DNA of 64,000 nt from WRGT01 sp942493035 (GTDB lineage: Bacteria > Spirochaetota > UBA4802 > UBA5550): contig OW818666.1 of assembly GCA_942493035.1 (NCBI GenBank), positions 2,170,001-2,234,000 of the forward strand. The letters run 5' to 3'. Position numbers and translations under genes: made by a program. The notes beneath the pieces were generated by a model. It made no database searches, was not told the DNA's origin, and worked only from the letters and a program-made list of their open reading frames with translations. Each line of letters begins with the position of its first letter. Positions within the stretch are counted from its first letter, which is position 1. Below are positions 24,961 through 33,736 of this stretch, one piece after another.

Positions 24961-25159
24961 TTTACATTAAAATTAAATTCAGGAATAATTACTCTATTTA
25001 AATATATTTCAAATCAGTTATAAATCAACATATATTTAATCAGACATAAACCGATGCTTTCGGTAGGAAATTATTTTCGGGGGTGCGTATGCGGAGCGCT
25101 GTGCCCTCAAAAATAAACCGCCACCTATGCTTTCATAACTGAAATAGAGAGAGGGAAAA

Positions 25160-25834
25160 ATGGATCTCCCGGAATTACGAGACAAGTTGCTTGAGACAAT
25201 GATAAATGCTGACCGGACCGGAGCTTCAATTCTTATCGGGAAGGCAATATCCGACGGGACACCGGCAGATACAATAGTTGTTAAAATTCTTGATCCGGCG
25301 CTTGTCCGCCTTGGACATTTATGGGGAGATGAATCGGTTTCTCTTGCTCAGACATTTGTAGCTGCCAAAATAGCCGAAGATATACTGATAAGATGCATCC
25401 CCGACAGTTCCTCTCCCAAAGCATTACCCTGCCCGGGTGTTATTGTCATAGGAAACATAGAAGATGATTTTCACAGCCTGGGGAGAAGAATTATTGCTTC
25501 ATTTCTTCGAGCAACAGGATGGGATGTTCATGATCTGGGGAATGATGTTCCCGCAGAACAGTTTCTGGAAAAAGCTCTTGAGCTGGGTGCATCTGTCATC
25601 GGGGTTTCAGCAATGATGCAGACCACAGCTCTGAATATACGCAAGCTTCGCGATCTGATTGACAGCCGGGGCTTAACAGATACTATAAAGATGGCCGTGG
25701 GTGGTGCTGTATTCAACTGGCGCCCCGATCTGGTGATTGAAGTCGGCGGTGACGGTACGGCAAAAAACGCTGCAGAAGTAGACGATCTCTTCAAGCGGCT
25801 TCAGAATGAGGCAAAAAGGGGGAGAGGGTTATGA
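25160..25834 (+). CDS. Corrinoid (B12-binding) methyl-carrier protein
   Basis: This 224-residue protein has the MtaC/MtbC/MtmC plan. An N-terminal helical cap (residues 1-85; DPALVRLGHLWGDESVSLAQ) is joined to a cobalamin-binding Rossmann domain with DFHSLG (the DxHxxG motif supplying the lower His ligand). It continues with DLGNDVPAEQF, ASVIGVSAMM and GGAVFNWRPD. It would carry a methyl group on cob(III)amide between a substrate methyltransferase and an acceptor. It is the first gene of a five-gene operon and overlaps the MtaA-like gene by four bases. No substrate methyltransferase (MtaB/MttB type) or reactivase gene is present, which is unusual. The ribosome site is GAGAGG. Confidence 0.88.
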   Translation: MDLPELRDKLLETMINADRTGASILIGKAISDGTPADTIVVKILDPALVRLGHLWGDESVSLAQTFVAAKIAEDILIRCIPDSSSPKALPCPGVIVIGNIEDDFHSLGRRIIASFLRATGWDVHDLGNDVPAEQFLEKALELGASVIGVSAMMQTTALNIRKLRDLIDSRGLTDTIKMAVGGAVFNWRPDLVIEVGGDGTAKNAAEVDDLFKRLQNEAKRGRGL

Positions 25835-26859
25835 ACTCCTATGAAAGGGTAATGAACACTCTTCAGGGAATACCGGCAGACCGTGTTCCGGTATTTGCAG
25901 TACTTGGAGCATATGGCGGTAGAGTTACAGGTACCGATCTGCAGACAATATATACAGATACAATTGCATATGTTGCAGGCCAGAATGCTGTAAGGAATTT
26001 ATTCGGACTCGACATGGTTACGACTCCATTTGATTACAGTGCTATTGTTGAAGCTTTCGGCGGTAAAGTTGCATATTTCCGCGACCAGGCTCCCAATATG
26101 AAAAAACCGGCAGTCTCAACAGCACTGGAAGCTATGTCTATACCCCTTCCCGATCCGCATTCATCCGCTAGGCTGCCACTGATAATTGAATCTTCCAGGC
26201 AGTTATCTGAAATTTATTATCAGGAGGTTCCGGTGTTTGCTGTAGTTCCAGGCCCCGGAGCTCTCCCTGTATTAATTCTGGGCATGGAGGCGTGGATGGA
26301 GACTCTGCTCTTTGATTACAACACTGCACTGAAACTTCTTGAGTACAGCAGCCGTTTTTTCGTCTCCTGGACAAATGCTTTTCTCGAAGCCGGTGTAACC
26401 GGGATTGTAGTAACAGAATCAATGGGAGCCGCTGAAATAACAACCCGTGAAATTTTTAAAAATAAATTAATGCCGCATATACATAATACTTTCTCATTAA
26501 TAAACGGTCCGATTGTTTTTCACCATGGCGGAGGGTGCATCTCTCAGATTCTTGATCTTCTCCCGGGTTTGCCTAATCTTGCAGGAGTAGTTATCGGATC
26601 GAAAGACAGCCTGAGCGAAGCCCGCAGTAAAATCGGTTCAGATTTTCTGCTGCTTGGAAATATTGACAACCTCAGTTATCCGTCAATGTCAGTGGAAGAG
26701 ATGAAAAAACAATGCCTTGATCGCCTTGAAACAGCTGCTCCGCCCGGACGATTTATTCTCTGCAACTCCGGTGCTGATATACCAGTCAGTACACCTCCTG
26801 GAAATATACAGGCGATGCTTGACGCAAGTAAAGATTATTCAGGCAAAACAAGGGGCTGA
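25831..26859 (+). CDS. MtaA/UroD-family methylcobamide methyltransferase-like protein
   Basis: This 342-residue TIM-barrel protein is of the uroporphyrinogen decarboxylase/MtaA family, which moves methyl groups from corrinoid proteins to thiols. Family features are RVMNTLQGIPADRVPVF at the N-terminus, GPGALPVLILGMEAWMETLL, VVTESMGAAEI and GNIDNLSYPSMSVEE. The zinc site looks altered: the usual HxC appears as FHHGGGC (H231, H232, C236), and the late segment reads ILCNSGADIP with Cys311 displaced relative to the usual GC(D/E)IP. It may use another acceptor or may act as a sensor. It overlaps the corrinoid gene by four bases and is followed by the DUF1638 gene after two bases. Confidence 0.85.
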   Translation: MNSYERVMNTLQGIPADRVPVFAVLGAYGGRVTGTDLQTIYTDTIAYVAGQNAVRNLFGLDMVTTPFDYSAIVEAFGGKVAYFRDQAPNMKKPAVSTALEAMSIPLPDPHSSARLPLIIESSRQLSEIYYQEVPVFAVVPGPGALPVLILGMEAWMETLLFDYNTALKLLEYSSRFFVSWTNAFLEAGVTGIVVTESMGAAEITTREIFKNKLMPHIHNTFSLINGPIVFHHGGGCISQILDLLPGLPNLAGVVIGSKDSLSEARSKIGSDFLLLGNIDNLSYPSMSVEEMKKQCLDRLETAAPPGRFILCNSGADIPVSTPPGNIQAMLDASKDYSGKTRG

Positions 26860-26861
26860 TA

Positions 26862-27464
26862 ATGGATAATAATGTTATATGGCTGAGCTGCGGAGTGCTC
26901 CGTGCCGAGATTGAAGAACTTAAACGTTTAAACAAAATAGGCGGTACTCTGTTTTTTTTAAACTCCATGCTGCATATGGTTCCTCAGAGACTGGAGGAGC
27001 TGTTGCCGGCTGCTATTAACAGACATAATACTGAAGATGTCCGGATTGTTCTTGTATATGGGGACTGTTCTTCACGTATGCTTGACATTGTAAAGCAGTA
27101 TCGCATAGGGAGAGTAGATGCAATTAACTGTGCACAGATGCTGCTCGGTAAAGAACGATACCGAGAACTGATGAAAGCGGAATCATTTATGCTTCTTCCG
27201 GAATGGGCGATGAAGTGGAGACATATAATGAAAACTGAACTGGGTCTTTCCAGTGAAGTAGCACGCGACCTTATGGGGGAAAACCGGCGCGAACTGGTCT
27301 ATCTGGACACAGGCCTGATGGAGATACCGGTAAAGGAACTTGAAGAGTGCTCGGAATATACCGGACTTCCCTGGCGCATAGAAAAAGTTACGCTTGACAA
27401 TCTTCTGAATCTCATGTTAAAAGCAAGAGACAATGCTGTATTTATCAAGCAGGAGAATCAATGA
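26862..27464 (+). CDS. DUF1638 family protein
   Basis: This 200-residue protein belongs to DUF1638, a family that commonly accompanies corrinoid-dependent methyltransferases. Visible features are WLSCGVLRAEIEEL at the start, LVYGDCSSRMLDIVKQY, AINCAQMLLGKERYRELMK and a final region with LVYLDTG. Two conserved cysteines (in SCGV and INCAQ) plus those in GDCSS could bind metal. Function is unknown. It starts two bases after the MtaA-like gene and overlaps the kinase gene by four bases, so it is part of the same transcript. Confidence 0.8.
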   Translation: MDNNVIWLSCGVLRAEIEELKRLNKIGGTLFFLNSMLHMVPQRLEELLPAAINRHNTEDVRIVLVYGDCSSRMLDIVKQYRIGRVDAINCAQMLLGKERYRELMKAESFMLLPEWAMKWRHIMKTELGLSSEVARDLMGENRRELVYLDTGLMEIPVKELEECSEYTGLPWRIEKVTLDNLLNLMLKARDNAVFIKQENQ

Positions 27465-28723
27465 TAATGATTGATAAACTCGAAGCCAGATCAGCCACAC
27501 CTGCCGAACAGTTAATGGCAATTGATGTATTCGCTCAATTACTGGCATCTACCGATCCTGCTCAACTCGGGAAAAATCTTACTGAACAGCTGCGCGAACT
27601 GACCGGCGCACAAACAGTTATGCTCATTTCACACGCGGATAAACCTGAATTGCACCGGCTGATTCACGCTTCCCCCCCCAGACGCAGTAATCTGTTTTCA
27701 GGCGATGAATTCAACCTGTTTTGTATAAGCAGCAGCCATAGTGAAATGCCGAGAAAAACTGAGGATTTCCCGGCAGACCATCCTTTACGAACAGTGCTTG
27801 AACGTTCCGGTATAGCTTCGATGCTAAGCTTTCCACTTGCCGGCGAAGGGAACCTTGTGGGCACAGTACTGCTATTTAATCTTCCCGGTCTTGATCGTGT
27901 TGAAGAGACTGCAGCAATTGTCAAACACCTGTCACCTGTAATAGCACTTGCATTAAAAAACTCGTTGTCCCATGAACGTATAGAAAAACAGGCAGCGGAA
28001 CTGAAACTGCTTACTGAAAAACTGGAAATAAGAGTAGCTGAACGAACTGCCGAACTGGAAGAATCGAATTTAAACCTGAACAGATCTCTTGAAGAAAAAG
28101 AGACTCTGATACGGGAACTTTATCACAGAACAAATAATACTCTGCAGGTAATAAAAGGTATACTGAAACTCCAGGCCGAAAAATTCCCTGAAAATACTGA
28201 AGTTAACGAACTGGTTGAGGTGACGGCAAACCGGATACAGGCCATATCACTGGTTCATCAAATGCTTTATAATTCTAAAGATTTATCGCACATCCCGATT
28301 AAAGAGTATATCCATGAACTAATCGGATCTTATATTAAAAACACTGAAACAGCAGTCGATAGAATCTCCCTCTCACTTGAAATTGATGATTATTTTTTTC
28401 TTCTTGATAGCGCAATTCCGCTTGGATTAATTATTACAGAGCTGATATCCAACTCATTGAAGCATGCGTTCCCTGAGAATAAGAGTGGTACAATTTCAAT
28501 AACTCTTACTCTTGAAGATTCCGATTATGCCACACTCCGGTACAGTGACAACGGGATAGGCTTCCCCGACGGATTTGATATTGCACAGCAGACCACACTG
28601 GGATTGAATCTGATAGGCAGTATTGGAGAAGATCAGATGCTGGGAACCGTCTGCTTTAACTGCGCAAACGGAATGTCCTTCACTCTGAGATTTCCTAAAA
28701 TACTTCACAGGAAACGTGTTTAA
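27461..28723 (+). CDS. GAF-domain sensor histidine kinase (HisKA_2 type)
   Basis: This 420-residue soluble kinase has a GAF-like sensor domain (about 20-170; SMLSFPLAGEGNLVGTVLLF) and a coiled coil (about 175-215). The HisKA_2 box follows with the phosphoacceptor His222 in IRELYHRTNNTLQVIKGIL, then an HATPase domain (ITELISNSLKHAF; YSDNGIGFPDGF; LGLNLIGSI). No membrane segment is present, so it senses a cytoplasmic signal. It overlaps the DUF1638 gene by four bases and is followed directly by a response regulator. The operon suggests that it reads the state or product of the corrinoid methyl-transfer proteins (inference). Confidence 0.88.
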   Translation: MIMIDKLEARSATPAEQLMAIDVFAQLLASTDPAQLGKNLTEQLRELTGAQTVMLISHADKPELHRLIHASPPRRSNLFSGDEFNLFCISSSHSEMPRKTEDFPADHPLRTVLERSGIASMLSFPLAGEGNLVGTVLLFNLPGLDRVEETAAIVKHLSPVIALALKNSLSHERIEKQAAELKLLTEKLEIRVAERTAELEESNLNLNRSLEEKETLIRELYHRTNNTLQVIKGILKLQAEKFPENTEVNELVEVTANRIQAISLVHQMLYNSKDLSHIPIKEYIHELIGSYIKNTETAVDRISLSLEIDDYFFLLDSAIPLGLIITELISNSLKHAFPENKSGTISITLTLEDSDYATLRYSDNGIGFPDGFDIAQQTTLGLNLIGSIGEDQMLGTVCFNCANGMSFTLRFPKILHRKRV

Positions 28724-28724
28724 C

Positions 28725-29108
28725 ATGAGGAATACATTACATATACTCCTGGTTGAAGATGAAGTCATAACCGGTATGCTGATGAAAAGCGAGCTCAAAA
28801 AAGCCGGATACGGAATCATCTCAAACGCAACTACCGGAGAGAAAGCATTTATACTTGCAGTGGAAAAAAGGCCCGATTTTATTTTAATGGATATAAACAT
28901 GCCCGGCAAAATTGACGGGATTGAAGCAGCATCAAGAATAAAATCGGTCTATGATGTTCCACTGATATTTGTGACCGGCTATGATGATCAGCAGATAAAA
29001 ACAAGAGCACAGGGAGTAAATCCCATTGCATATTTAATCAAGCCTGTTGAGATCAGCAAAATAATGTTTATTATCGACTCCCATTTTGATAATAAAAACC
29101 GGGAATAA
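28725..29108 (+). CDS. Single-domain response regulator
   Basis: This is a stand-alone receiver of 127 residues from ATG 28725; a GTG at 28716 is also possible. It has the acidic pair in LLVEDEVITG, phosphoacceptor Asp56 in FILMDINMPG, Thr in FVTGYDD and Lys in YLIKPVE. It has no output domain, so it would act by protein contact or phosphotransfer, like RpfG-less or CheY-type receivers. It is the last gene of the corrinoid operon, one base after the kinase stop, and is the likely partner of that kinase. Confidence 0.88.
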   Translation: MRNTLHILLVEDEVITGMLMKSELKKAGYGIISNATTGEKAFILAVEKRPDFILMDINMPGKIDGIEAASRIKSVYDVPLIFVTGYDDQQIKTRAQGVNPIAYLIKPVEISKIMFIIDSHFDNKNRE

Positions 29109-29147
29109 ATGAATTATTTAACCACCACAGACCCGGCCTGCGGGAGA

Positions 29148-29230
29148 TAACTACTCAAAAACCAGTGGAATTTCATCTCCGCCGCGCCACAGGCGCGGCG
29201 GAGAATTATTTAACCACCAATTTATGAGTA
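29148..29230. repeat. Family-2 nested palindrome
   Basis: The inner stem CTCCGCCGCGCC / GGCGCGGCGGAG (29177-29203) lies between outer arms CTACTCAAAAACCAGTGG and CCACCAATTTATGAGTAG, which pair imperfectly. Elements at 47030, 47205 and 47891 follow the same plan. It lies after the corrinoid operon. Confidence 0.65.
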
Positions 29231-29318
29231 GATACGGCATGAGTATATGACTGAACTTTTTTCTGATTGACCTCAAATCAATTACCTTATATAATCTCAT
29301 AAATATAAATACTCCGGG

Positions 29319-30179
29319 ATGATTATTATGGATTATTCACAGTATACTGAAAGCTCAACTACAGTTAATGAATATATGGTTCAGATGTCAGATGGTGTTT
29401 CGCTGAAGATAATTGATTTTACTCCGCAGAATATCTCCCCGGAAAAAACGGTAATTCTTTTTGTCGCCGGATGGATATCACTTATATCGGGATGGAGAGG
29501 TGTACTGAAAATTCTCACTGAAGAATACAGAGTACTCTATCTTGAGTCGAGAGAGAAGCATTCATCAATCGTCCCCGATGTTAAAAAAGTAAGTTTTAAT
29601 ATGGAACGTCTTAAACTGGACATTGGCGAAGTGGTAGAAAAGATTATCCCTGTTTCAACAAAGTTTATACTTGCAGGGAGTTCTCTGGGCGCTTCAGCAA
29701 TTCTCGAATACTGCGGATCAGATGGTAGAAAACCGGTATCATCCGTACTGGTAGGTCCCAATGCCGAATTCAGATTTCCGAAAATACTCGGATCAATAAT
29801 CCCTGCAATACATCCGGGTATCTATTTTCTGTTTAAACCTGTTATAAAATGGTATCTGAAAAACTTCAGGCTGGATAAAAAGAACAGCATGGAACAGATA
29901 GAAAAGTATGAAAAGACACTGGACTGTGCCGATCCTTATAAGCTCAAAGCCAACGCACTTGCTATCCGGAACTATGCGTTATGGGACCGTATAAAAAACA
30001 TCACCATTCCATCTCTTATCATTGGTGCTACAACGGATACACTACATGGAACTGAAAACATAAAAAAACTGATAGATGCATTGCCATGCTCAATGTACAT
30101 CGAACTGAAAAGCAACATGGAGACCCACAGCGAAAAAGCGGGTCACGTCATTGTTGACTACATTAAAAACAACATCTAA
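29319..30179 (+). CDS. Alpha/beta hydrolase
   Basis: This 286-residue cytoplasmic protein has the hydrolase fold: FVAGWISLISGWRG in the oxyanion position, nucleophile Ser in ILAGSSLGASAI (about residue 114) and an Asp in IIGATTDTLHG. A late His is in MNTHSEK-like NMETHSEKAGH. The FAGW start in place of HG is unusual. No signal peptide is seen. It is a separate unit between two palindromic spacers. The substrate is unknown; it could be a lipase or thioesterase-like enzyme. Confidence 0.75.
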   Translation: MIIMDYSQYTESSTTVNEYMVQMSDGVSLKIIDFTPQNISPEKTVILFVAGWISLISGWRGVLKILTEEYRVLYLESREKHSSIVPDVKKVSFNMERLKLDIGEVVEKIIPVSTKFILAGSSLGASAILEYCGSDGRKPVSSVLVGPNAEFRFPKILGSIIPAIHPGIYFLFKPVIKWYLKNFRLDKKNSMEQIEKYEKTLDCADPYKLKANALAIRNYALWDRIKNITIPSLIIGATTDTLHGTENIKKLIDALPCSMYIELKSNMETHSEKAGHVIVDYIKNNI

Positions 30180-30228
30180 GATATAATGCGGAAATAATTA
30201 TTACCCGCTTCTCAACAGCCACTGAATC

Positions 30229-30248
30229 CCCCGGAGTGAACTCCGGGG
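30229..30248. repeat. GC-rich intergenic palindrome
   Basis: The stem CCCCGGAGT / ACTCCGGGG has a two-base loop. It lies between the convergent hydrolase and RND genes and may help terminate both. It is preceded by ATTATTACCCGCTTCTCA, similar to the family-3 leader. Confidence 0.6.
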
Positions 30249-30282
30249 CCACATGAAAAGATAGTGTTACAATTATTCAGGC

Positions 30283-33200
30283 CTACTGCTCCGGCCTGAA
30301 TTTACTCTCGATCTTCTCTCTGAATATATCTATATATTCAAATACTGCAGGCACAACAACCAGTGTAATCATAGTCGAAACAATAAGTCCGCCCATAATT
30401 GCAACACCCATACCTGTTCTGTACTTGGCCGCTTCACCTGCACCAATCGCAACAGGAAGAGTCCCTGCGAGCATGGCAAATGTAGTCATAAGAATCGGTC
30501 GAAGCCTCACTACTCCGGCCTCCATGATAGCCTCCTTCCTGGACATACCCTCGCGGACACCGTGAAGAGCAAAATCAACCATAAGAATCGAGTTCTTTGT
30601 TACAAGTCCAAGGAGCATAATAATCCCTATCATACTGTACATATCCATCATCTTTCCGGTAAAGTACAGAGCAAAGATTGCACCTGACAGCGCCGGCGGA
30701 AGCGCCAGAAGAATTGTAAACGGAGTGATAAATGATTCGTAAAGACTTGCGAGAACCAGATATATAAATGTTATGGATAAAACAAAGGCCATGATTATAT
30801 TTTTTATCATATCCTGGAAGCTGTCTGCCTGGCCGATAAAACCATAGGTAACACCATCAGGGAGAGGGAGCTCTTTCTCTATAATCTCTTTTGTCCTGTC
30901 AATTGCAGTACCGATAGCTCCCCCTTTATTGAGGTTAGCCGATATCTGCACAGACCGGGCTCTATCCTGTCTGATAATAATTGACGGGCCAGTGGCATTT
31001 GCAGCATTTGCGATAAGTGAAAGCGGAATCTGCCTGTTCTGCATATTCGGCACTCTTGTATCATTAAATCCTGCACGAAGGTCCCGCTGATCCGGTTTCA
31101 GTCTTACACGGATATCGTACTCAAGCCCCTTATCACGGAATTTACCGGCCACTGCACCCTCTATCTGATAACGAAGCTCGGTTCCTGCTGTTTTATTATT
31201 TACACCGGCCATCAGCATTCTCTGCTCATCCATCCTTATCTGAACTTCAGGCACACCCTGCTCCATGCTGGTCTTAATTTCAGTCAGGTCATTTATCGCT
31301 CTAAGCTTTTCTATGAGTTTGTTCGAATACTGATTCAGCACATCAAGATCTTCACCTTTTATATTAAGCATATAGGGTTTATTGCTCCCTCCACCCCCTC
31401 CGCTTCGGGTGTAGTTGTCAACCGATGGTTTAGCATAGGGGAACTCCTTCATCATAGAACGGATATCCTCTTTAATTTCCGCGGTTGTTCTTGTTCTCTC
31501 TTTTGCAGGGACCATAAATATTCCGAAAGATGCCTTATTGTACCCAGCCTGCCCTGTCCCGACCTGTATTGTCATATAATTCAGTTCAGGGATGGTCATG
31601 ATCTTTGCTGCAATTTTTTTCGCAACAGCATCAGTTCCGTCAAGAGATGTTCCGGGATCAACTTCAATATTGAGATTATACTCACCTTCATCCGGATCGG
31701 GCTGAAAAGTTTTCTTCACTGCTCCGCCGGCAACCAGGCTTCCGAAAAACACAGCGCATGTTATAAGAATAATTACAACGGGATGGTCCAGTGAAAATCC
31801 TATTACACTTCTGTACAATATTTCTACTCTATTCTGAAATCTGTCAAAGGCTCTTACAACAAAGTTAGTCGCCTTCCCTCTGGTTCCCGCAAAATACGCA
31901 CTGAGAAGAGGAGCAATGGTTAATGCATCGAAGAGACTTATGAGCATTGCAAATACAACAGTAAGACCAAACTGTTTGAAAAAACGCCCGATAATCCCGT
32001 CAAGAAAACCGATCGGAAGAAACACCGCGATAATGGTAAGTGAAGTTGCAATTACCGCAAGCATTACCTCCATTGTACCCTTTTCCGCAGCCTCCATCGG
32101 TTTCATGCCATGTTCAATCTTTCTGAAAATATTCTCCCTGACGACTATAGCATCATCTACGAGAAGACCCACAGTCAGTGAGAGCGCGAGAAGGGACATT
32201 ATGTTTACAGTGAAACCCATAAAGTACATAAGGATAAATGCACCAAGCAGCGAGTTAGGAATGGCGATACCTGTAATAATTGTTGAACGTATATTACCCA
32301 GAAAAAGATAAACCACCAGAATCGCCAGTATTATCCCGATGAACATTGTCTCCTTTACATCATCAATATTATTCCGGATAACTTTGGCCATATCGTAAAC
32401 GAATATCAGTTTTGAATTCCCCTCATCCTTCGCTACTACTCCGTTTGCCCGGTCTATCCGTTTCATAATACCATCTGCAACATTGACAGTATTTGCCCCG
32501 GACTGCTTAAACACATCTAGTATCAGACAGCTTCTTGTTTCTCTCTTAATATCTTTATTCTTAATTTTTTTATCTTTGCTTTTATTATCTTTGTCAGGAT
32601 TACCCGGCTCTGCTACAGGATAGTACAGATAGGCCTTGGTAGTAGCATCAGCCGTGCCGTCACGGACCTCTCCAAGACGTGCAAGCGTTGTAGGATTATT
32701 CGAGTCTCCCGAAAACTGCACTACCGTATTCCTCAGCTGATCCAGAGTTTTGAACTCGCCTATTGTTCTGAATACTGTAAGTTTATTATTACTGTCATAC
32801 TTCCCTACAGGAACGTTGACACCGGAATTCCCCAGCCGGCTGGCGATGGTGATTACTGATATCTGCTGATCATTAAGTTTATCTCTATCAAGATCAACAC
32901 GTATCTCTCGTTTGGTTCCTCCTGAGATACGGACCTCTCCGACACCTTCTACCTGTTCAAAAATCGGCTTAATCTTTTCATTTACAACATCATACATCTT
33001 TGCCGGCGGGAGATCCGAAACATAGGCAAGGGTTATAACAGGTACATCTGTAAAATCGAACTGACGTACAACCGGTTCATTCTCAAGATCATCGGGGAGT
33101 CTGTTTCGTGCCAGAGCAACCTTCTCTCTCATATTCTGAACGGCAAATTTTATATCTGTTTCAAAATTAAACTCAGCAACAACAATTGAAACTCCCTCCA

Positions 33201-33453
33201 TATTTCTGGATGAGAGTCTTTTAATTCCGGCAATTGTACTAACCTGCTCTTCAATCGGTTTTGTAATAAGTTTTTCAATCTCTTCAGGTGATGTGCCGGT
33301 ATACACAGTCATAACGGCTACAACAGGAAAATCTATTGGAGGAAAGATATCTACGCCAAGCCTTTTAAAACTTATAAATCCGACAACCATCATCAGGATA
33401 ACAAGACATGCCATGAAGACAGGTCTCTTGATGGATAATTTTGCTATATTCAT
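30283..33453 (-). CDS. RND-family efflux transporter (AcrB-like)
   Basis: This 1056-residue inner-membrane pump is of the hydrophobe/amphiphile efflux type. The N-terminus is IAKLSIKRPVFMACLVILMM and the porter start is VDIFPPIDFPVVAVMTVYTG. The proton-relay segment in TM4 is VGLLVDDAIVVRENIFRK with the two Asp. The C-terminal half contains VLASLYESFITPFTILLALP and GLVTKNSILMVDFA. A Lys/Asp-rich insertion lies near residues 293-312, where typical AcrB proteins have none. No membrane-fusion or TolC gene is adjacent. The paralogue at 37747-40986 has the same plan. The substrate is unknown. Confidence 0.9.
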   Translation of the reverse strand: MNIAKLSIKRPVFMACLVILMMVVGFISFKRLGVDIFPPIDFPVVAVMTVYTGTSPEEIEKLITKPIEEQVSTIAGIKRLSSRNMEGVSIVVAEFNFETDIKFAVQNMREKVALARNRLPDDLENEPVVRQFDFTDVPVITLAYVSDLPPAKMYDVVNEKIKPIFEQVEGVGEVRISGGTKREIRVDLDRDKLNDQQISVITIASRLGNSGVNVPVGKYDSNNKLTVFRTIGEFKTLDQLRNTVVQFSGDSNNPTTLARLGEVRDGTADATTKAYLYYPVAEPGNPDKDNKSKDKKIKNKDIKRETRSCLILDVFKQSGANTVNVADGIMKRIDRANGVVAKDEGNSKLIFVYDMAKVIRNNIDDVKETMFIGIILAILVVYLFLGNIRSTIITGIAIPNSLLGAFILMYFMGFTVNIMSLLALSLTVGLLVDDAIVVRENIFRKIEHGMKPMEAAEKGTMEVMLAVIATSLTIIAVFLPIGFLDGIIGRFFKQFGLTVVFAMLISLFDALTIAPLLSAYFAGTRGKATNFVVRAFDRFQNRVEILYRSVIGFSLDHPVVIILITCAVFFGSLVAGGAVKKTFQPDPDEGEYNLNIEVDPGTSLDGTDAVAKKIAAKIMTIPELNYMTIQVGTGQAGYNKASFGIFMVPAKERTRTTAEIKEDIRSMMKEFPYAKPSVDNYTRSGGGGGSNKPYMLNIKGEDLDVLNQYSNKLIEKLRAINDLTEIKTSMEQGVPEVQIRMDEQRMLMAGVNNKTAGTELRYQIEGAVAGKFRDKGLEYDIRVRLKPDQRDLRAGFNDTRVPNMQNRQIPLSLIANAANATGPSIIIRQDRARSVQISANLNKGGAIGTAIDRTKEIIEKELPLPDGVTYGFIGQADSFQDMIKNIIMAFVLSITFIYLVLASLYESFITPFTILLALPPALSGAIFALYFTGKMMDMYSMIGIIMLLGLVTKNSILMVDFALHGVREGMSRKEAIMEAGVVRLRPILMTTFAMLAGTLPVAIGAGEAAKYRTGMGVAIMGGLIVSTMITLVVVPAVFEYIDIFREKIESKFRPEQ

Positions 33454-33736
33454 AAAAATCCGCCTAAAATTAGAATGAGAGATGTATCGCCCAGCATCAA
33501 GACATACAAATTATAAAGTTTGAATCTTCAACGCAAGTAAATTATAAAATCATGGACGAATGCCCATTTTAATAACTAAACATGAATACCGGAGTTAATA
33601 ATTATCAGACATAAAAGACAGTTTTGTATTTTTTCTATAGAAAAAAATAAAATTTATTTGTTTTTGCTCTTTAATACTATTTTAATTACTGTATTGATAC
33701 TATTAAAACAAAAGAACTTCATAGGGCGGAAGAAAT

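Noticed and set aside
25041..25159. Possible cobalamin riboswitch before the corrinoid gene
   Set aside because: The leader is G-rich and can form a weak stem, but I could not find the B12-box or the conserved core of the cobalamin riboswitch.
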